The position numbers and the translations under genes were made by a program. The notes under the pieces are model-generated. The model was not told the DNA's origin. It was given only the letters and a program-made list of their open reading frames with translations, and searched no databases. 10,844 nucleotides of DNA from Bacteroidales bacterium UBA4318 (lineage in GTDB: Bacteria > Bacteroidota > Bacteroidia > Bacteroidales > UBA932), in assembly GCA_002393895.1 (NCBI GenBank), contig DGUE01000133.1, positions 1 through 10,844 of the forward strand. Direction: 5' to 3'. Positions 7,209 through 10,844 of this stretch are shown piece after piece. The stretch's first letter is position 1. Each line of letters begins with the position of its first letter.

Positions 7209-8375
7209 ATGACGCCGATTCAGAAAGGAATAATAGAGCTTTGCATCAAGAATGGGGACTGCAGCATAGCAGATTTCAGCAAGGACCTTTCCGTCAGCGT
7301 TCCAACGGTCACCAAACTCGTTGGAGAGTTGATATCTGAAGGGTACATTACAGACAAAGGCAAAGTGGGCACCAGCGGCGGCCGGAGGCCCAACACATTC
7401 GGGCTCAACCCCGAAGCAGGATACTTCGTCGGAGTGGATGTCGCCCGTCAGCACATCCATATCGCCATTGCGGATTTCACCGGCAACCTGAAGTTCTTCA
7501 TTCAGGACATTTCTTTCGTCCTAGAGGCGAATGCCGATTCCTTCCGCACCATCTGCAAGAAAATCAAGGAGGTGGTCACAGGCTCTTACGTGCCCTGGAA
7601 CAAGGTTTTGGGCGTGGGAATCAGCCTCTCCGGCAGGGTAAATCCCGAAAAGGGCTTCAGCCTGTCCTACTTCGTCAGCGACGATATCCCCCTGAAAGAC
7701 ATCTTCCAGCGCGAACTGGGCATCCCCGTCAACATAGAGAACGACTCCCGGGCCATGACCTACGGAGAATACATGTCCTTCAATTCAGATTCAGACCCGG
7801 ACATGCTCTTCGTAAACCTCAGCTGGGGCCTTGGCATGGGGATGATACTGGACGGCAAGCTTTACTACGGCAAATCCGGCTTCTCCGGCGAATTCGGCCA
7901 TACGCCCATGCTGGAGAACAACATCATCTGCCGCTGCGGCAAGATAGGATGCCTGGAGACCGGAGCATCCGGCTCAGCCCTCACCAAATGGATACTTAAC
8001 CGGCTCAAGGAAGGGCGCAGGTCCTCCCTCTACAACATCTACAAAGAAAACGGGGACATCACCCTTCAGAACGTGCTGGATGCCGTAGAAGATGAAGACG
8101 TGCTCGCCATCGAGGGCATAGGAGCCATAGGAGAGACCCTGGGACGGGGCATAGCAGGCCTCATCAACATATTCAATCCCGGCCTGGTGGTGATTGGAGG
8201 CCGCCTCATAGTCGGCAGAGACTATCTGATGCTGCCCATACGCACCGCTGTCAACAAGTATTCCCTCAGCAAAGTCAGCGCAGACACAAAGATACGCTTC
8301 TCGCGCCTTGGCCGCAGCGCCGGCGCCATAGGCGACTGCCTGCTTTCCAGAAGTAAATATTTGAATCAACTATAG
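7209..8375 (+). CDS. ROK family transcriptional regulator (NagC/XylR-like)
   Basis: Sugar-responsive DNA-binding protein of 388 residues. The N-terminus is a winged helix-turn-helix (about 1-60; IADFSKDLSVSVPTVTKLV recognition region) ending in the GGRRP wing typical of NagC/Mlc. The rest is the ROK sugar-kinase fold: GISLSGRVNP (137-146), END with Asp179 at the kinase-type catalytic position, GLGMGMILDG (207-216), and GEFGH (227-231) followed by the zinc site His231, Cys241, Cys243, Cys248 in CRCGKIGCLE. The first ATP-phosphate motif, DxGxT in real kinases, reads DVARQ at Asp77, so ATP use is unlikely and a regulator role is favoured although the sugar-binding residues are kept. The start is placed at ATG 7209; an in-frame TTG at 7176 is possible but overlaps the promoter and adds no domain. 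It is followed 8 nt later by the GH3 gene, which it probably controls. The ligand is unknown; glucose or a released monosaccharide is a guess. Confidence 0.92.
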   Translation: MTPIQKGIIELCIKNGDCSIADFSKDLSVSVPTVTKLVGELISEGYITDKGKVGTSGGRRPNTFGLNPEAGYFVGVDVARQHIHIAIADFTGNLKFFIQDISFVLEANADSFRTICKKIKEVVTGSYVPWNKVLGVGISLSGRVNPEKGFSLSYFVSDDIPLKDIFQRELGIPVNIENDSRAMTYGEYMSFNSDSDPDMLFVNLSWGLGMGMILDGKLYYGKSGFSGEFGHTPMLENNIICRCGKIGCLETGASGSALTKWILNRLKEGRRSSLYNIYKENGDITLQNVLDAVEDEDVLAIEGIGAIGETLGRGIAGLINIFNPGLVVIGGRLIVGRDYLMLPIRTAVNKYSLSKVSADTKIRFSRLGRSAGAIGDCLLSRSKYLNQL

Positions 8376-8383
8376 AACAGACA

Positions 8384-10618
8384 ATGAAAAGATTGTTTCT
8401 AGCCGTCTCCTGCCTGCTGCTCAGCGTAGGGGCTTTTGCACAACCTAAACTCAATTCTGGCAACATTCCGGAAATAGTCGCAGCCATGACCCCCGAAGAG
8501 AAAGCCGCGTTCGTGGTCGGAGTGAGATACACAGAGGAGCCCTACAAAGGCAAATATCTCGACGGGACCGGAGGTGTCACCTACCCCATCCCCCGCCTGG
8601 GTGTTCCATCAATAGTGATGATGGATGGCCCGGTGGGCGTGCGTCAGGACGTATACCCCGCGACATCCTTCCCTACCGGCCTGCTTACCGCCGCCTCCTG
8701 GGACAAGGAAATCGCCCGCACGATAGGAGAGAAGATTGGAGAAGAGTGCCTGTCTTTCGGCAACGACGTAATACTCGGGCCCGGCATGAACATACTGCGT
8801 AACCCCCTGAACGGTAGGAACTTTGAGTATTTTTCCGAAGATCCTGTTCTTACCGGACTGATTGCTGCCGCCTATGTGAACGGAGTGCAGTCCAAAGGCG
8901 TTGGCACCTCCGCCAAGCACTTCGCGGCAAACAGCCAGGAAACCAACCGCCTGGACGGCGATTCACGCATGGATACCCGCACTCTCCGGGAAATCTACAC
9001 CAAGGCCTTCGAACTCTGCGTAAGGGATTCCCAGCCCTGGACGGTGATGGCATCATACAACTATCTCAACGGAGAATACACCCAGGAGAGCCGTGATCTT
9101 CTTACAGGCATCCTGCGCGAAGACTTCGGCTTCAAGGGCCTCGTGGTTACCGACTGGACGGGCAAGCGCAACACCCCAAAACAGCTGAATGCGGGCTCCG
9201 ACCTCCTCATGGGAGGCCATCCCAACCAGACAGAGCACATTCTCGAGTGCCTGAAGAACGGCACAATGAAGATGGAGGATCTGGACCGTGCCTGCACCAA
9301 ACTGCTGGAGCTGATAGTCAAGTCTCCCTCTTTCAAGGGCAACAAACCCACATTCAAACCGGAACTCGAGGCTCATGCCCAGACGGCCAGGGCCTGCGCA
9401 TCGGATGGAATGGTTCTGTTGAAAAATAACGGCGTACTGCCATTCAAGCCGGCAAAGACCGCACTGTTCGGAGTCTATTCCTACGATTTGATATCCGGCG
9501 GCAACGGAGCCGCCTTTGTACGAGCCCCCCATGTGGTGAGTCTCGACGAGGGCCTGCAGAATGCCGGCTTCGAGCTGGATTCCAAGTTGGAGAAGCTCTA
9601 TAAGGGATATGATGCTTTCATCTCCGAAGACCTAAAGAACAACCATAAGGTGAACGTGCACGTTGGGGATGCTCAAAAGCCCGAACTGGAGATAACCCTG
9701 CCACTAATCAAAGCCAGCGCCCGCAATAACGACGTAGCAGTCATCACCCTCGGCCGCATATCCGGAGAAGCCCGCGACCGTATCCTTAGCAAGGAATTCC
9801 TCCTTCAGGAGGATGAAACCAACTTGCTGGAGGCCGTGTGCGATGAATTTCACGCCCTGGGCAAGAAGGTGATAGTGGTGCTCAATATCTGCGGGGCGAT
9901 AGAAACCGCTTCGTGGAAAGATCTTCCGGATGCCATCCTGTGCGCCTGGCTTCCGGGCGAAGAGGGCGGAAATGCCATTACAGATGTGCTCACAGGCAGG
10001 ATTAACCCTTCCGGAAGGCTGCCCATGACCTTCCCTATCGACTATTTCGATGCAGCCGGAGCAGAGGATTTCCCTTATGAATTCCTGAGCGACAAGGCCA
10101 ACGAAAGCGTGGTCCATCCCGAACGCCGCGGGCTCCCTCTGAAAAACATTGCCTACACCGACTATACCGAAGGCATCTATGTAGGTTACAGGTACTTCTG
10201 CACCAATAAGAAGGAAGTCTCCTATCCTTTCGGATATGGCCTTGCCTACACCACCTTCGCCTATTCAAAACCCGTAGCAAAAATCAAAGGAAATGTGCTA
10301 AGCGCCAGCATCACGGTCACCAACACCGGAAGCGTTGCCGGGAAGGAAGCCGTGGGCATCTACGTTAAGGCCCCTCTCGGTTCCTTCAAAGACAAACCAT
10401 CGGCAGAACTTAAGGAATTTGGAAAGACCAGGCTGCTCCAGCCAGGCGAAAGCCAGACCCTTACATTCAGCGTCCCTGTCCGCCAGCTTGCTTCCTACAA
10501 CAGCGGGAAATCTCGCTGGGAAACCGCCAAAGGCAGCTATAAGGCCTATTTTGGCGCAGACGCAACAAAGCCTGCCGCCGAAGCAGCATTCAAACTGCCT
10601 TCCGCCAAGAATTATTAA
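8384..10618 (+). CDS. Secreted glycoside hydrolase family 3 beta-glycosidase (probably beta-glucosidase)
   Basis: GH3 enzyme of 744 residues that splits terminal beta-linked sugars, probably glucose, from oligosaccharides by a retaining mechanism. A signal peptide (MKRLF...SVGAFA, probable cut after Ala19) sends it to the periplasm or beyond; Cys10 is a poor lipobox. The N-terminal TIM barrel carries the substrate-binding DGP (Asp81), GRNFEYFSEDP (144-154) and KHF (178-180), and the nucleophile Asp257 in VVTDW. The second alpha/beta domain holds the likely acid/base Glu462 in SGEARDR and the LLKNNGVLPF motif. After YPFGYGLAYTTF (614-625) comes a fibronectin III-like domain (about 635-725) with VTNTGSVAGKE. 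Domain order and length are those of classic three-domain bacterial GH3 beta-glucosidases. The start lies 8 nt after the ROK stop with no promoter between, so the two are cotranscribed. Beta-xylosidase or other specificity cannot be excluded from sequence alone. The stop overlaps that of convergent yicC. Confidence 0.95.
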   Translation: MKRLFLAVSCLLLSVGAFAQPKLNSGNIPEIVAAMTPEEKAAFVVGVRYTEEPYKGKYLDGTGGVTYPIPRLGVPSIVMMDGPVGVRQDVYPATSFPTGLLTAASWDKEIARTIGEKIGEECLSFGNDVILGPGMNILRNPLNGRNFEYFSEDPVLTGLIAAAYVNGVQSKGVGTSAKHFAANSQETNRLDGDSRMDTRTLREIYTKAFELCVRDSQPWTVMASYNYLNGEYTQESRDLLTGILREDFGFKGLVVTDWTGKRNTPKQLNAGSDLLMGGHPNQTEHILECLKNGTMKMEDLDRACTKLLELIVKSPSFKGNKPTFKPELEAHAQTARACASDGMVLLKNNGVLPFKPAKTALFGVYSYDLISGGNGAAFVRAPHVVSLDEGLQNAGFELDSKLEKLYKGYDAFISEDLKNNHKVNVHVGDAQKPELEITLPLIKASARNNDVAVITLGRISGEARDRILSKEFLLQEDETNLLEAVCDEFHALGKKVIVVLNICGAIETASWKDLPDAILCAWLPGEEGGNAITDVLTGRINPSGRLPMTFPIDYFDAAGAEDFPYEFLSDKANESVVHPERRGLPLKNIAYTDYTEGIYVGYRYFCTNKKEVSYPFGYGLAYTTFAYSKPVAKIKGNVLSASITVTNTGSVAGKEAVGIYVKAPLGSFKDKPSAELKEFGKTRLLQPGESQTLTFSVPVRQLASYNSGKSRWETAKGSYKAYFGADATKPAAEAAFKLPSAKNY

Positions 10619-10844
10619 AGGATATTCATAGACTGCTCGCGGATCTTCTCGAGCTCGTCTTTCATACGGACCACGCACTTCTGGATGGAGGCGTGGTTCG
10701 CTTTGCTTCCGGTGGTGTTGATCTCCCTGCCCATCTCCTGGATGATGAATCCGAGCTTCTTCCCGGGGAAGGGCTCTCCGTCGATGGTGTCCATAAAGTA
10801 CTTGCAGTGCTGGCGCAGGCGGACCTTCTCTTCGTTGATGTCGA
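10615..10844 (-). CDS. yicC: YicC family protein, C-terminal 75 residues (N-terminus beyond window)
   Basis: The final part of a YicC/YloC protein, cut by the right edge. The visible 75 residues match the conserved C-terminal domain (DUF1732): DINEEKVRLRQH, then GKKLGFIIQEMGREINTTGSK and the end ELEKIREQSMNIL, close to the family pattern GKKLDF-QEMNREINT-GSK and ELEKIREQ-NIE. E. coli YicC has been described as an RNA endonuclease or adaptor acting in small-RNA decay; in many bacteria the gene sits upstream of gmk. The TAA (10615-10617) overlaps the GH3 TAA (10616-10618) on the other strand, so the two genes meet tail-to-tail with no room for a terminator between them. Family assignment is firm from this segment. 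Confidence 0.93.
   Translation of the reverse strand, partial: DINEEKVRLRQHCKYFMDTIDGEPFPGKKLGFIIQEMGREINTTGSKANHASIQKCVVRMKDELEKIREQSMNIL

Noticed and set aside
8384..8443. Lipoprotein signal (Cys10) on the GH3 enzyme
   Set aside because: The residues before Cys10 (A-V-S) do not fit a lipobox, and Cys10 is too near the N-terminus. A signal peptidase I site after AFA at residue 19 fits better.
1..10844. Defence system, mobile element, CRISPR or toxin-antitoxin locus
   Set aside because: No transposase, integrase, Cas, nuclease-effector or small paired toxin gene was found, and no direct-repeat array. The RecD-like helicase alone, in a housekeeping operon, is not evidence of a defence system.

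Overview
This window looks like a chromosomal segment of a member of the Bacteroidota, most likely order Bacteroidales. Three things point there: start regions lack Shine-Dalgarno sequences, the AT-rich intergenic gaps carry Bacteroidota-type -7 boxes (TAnnTTTG), and the encoded proteins (RecD-like helicase with a UvrD_C-type end, S9B dipeptidyl peptidase with the WVYYEE motif, secreted GH3 enzyme) resemble that phylum's repertoire. Coding regions are fairly GC-rich for Bacteroidales. Genus cannot be fixed from the sequence.

Layout. One divergent promoter region (7134-7208) organises almost the whole window. Leftwards, on the minus strand, a tightly packed series runs 7133 to 1: a two-TM HAMP membrane protein with no output domain, a TrkH-type K+ channel subunit, a RecD-like DNA helicase, an S9 (DPP IV-like) peptidase, and a phosphohexomutase cut by the left edge. 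The first four are joined by 4-nt ATGA overlaps or a zero-base junction and must be one transcript. The mutase follows a 35-nt gap holding a possible promoter of its own. Rightwards, on the plus strand, an ROK-family sugar-responsive regulator is followed 8 nt later by a secreted GH3 beta-glycosidase. The GH3 stop codon overlaps the stop codon of a convergent yicC gene that runs off the right edge.

How the genes may work together. The ROK-GH3 pair reads as a small sugar-sensing and sugar-releasing unit. ROK repressors often regulate themselves and nearby genes, and palindromes overlap both divergent promoters, so the minus-strand operon could share this control; that is inference. In the minus-strand operon, the most suggestive link is between the HAMP protein and TrkH: a sensor-shaped protein without kinase or methyl-accepting domain, translationally coupled to a potassium channel. 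The helicase and peptidase have no obvious metabolic link to potassium.

No RNA genes, insertion sequences, phage genes, CRISPR arrays or toxin-antitoxin pairs were seen. Most of the window is ordinary housekeeping sequence. The items most worth a second look are the output-less HAMP protein coupled to TrkH, the N-terminally shortened DPP IV-like peptidase, and the overlapping divergent promoters.
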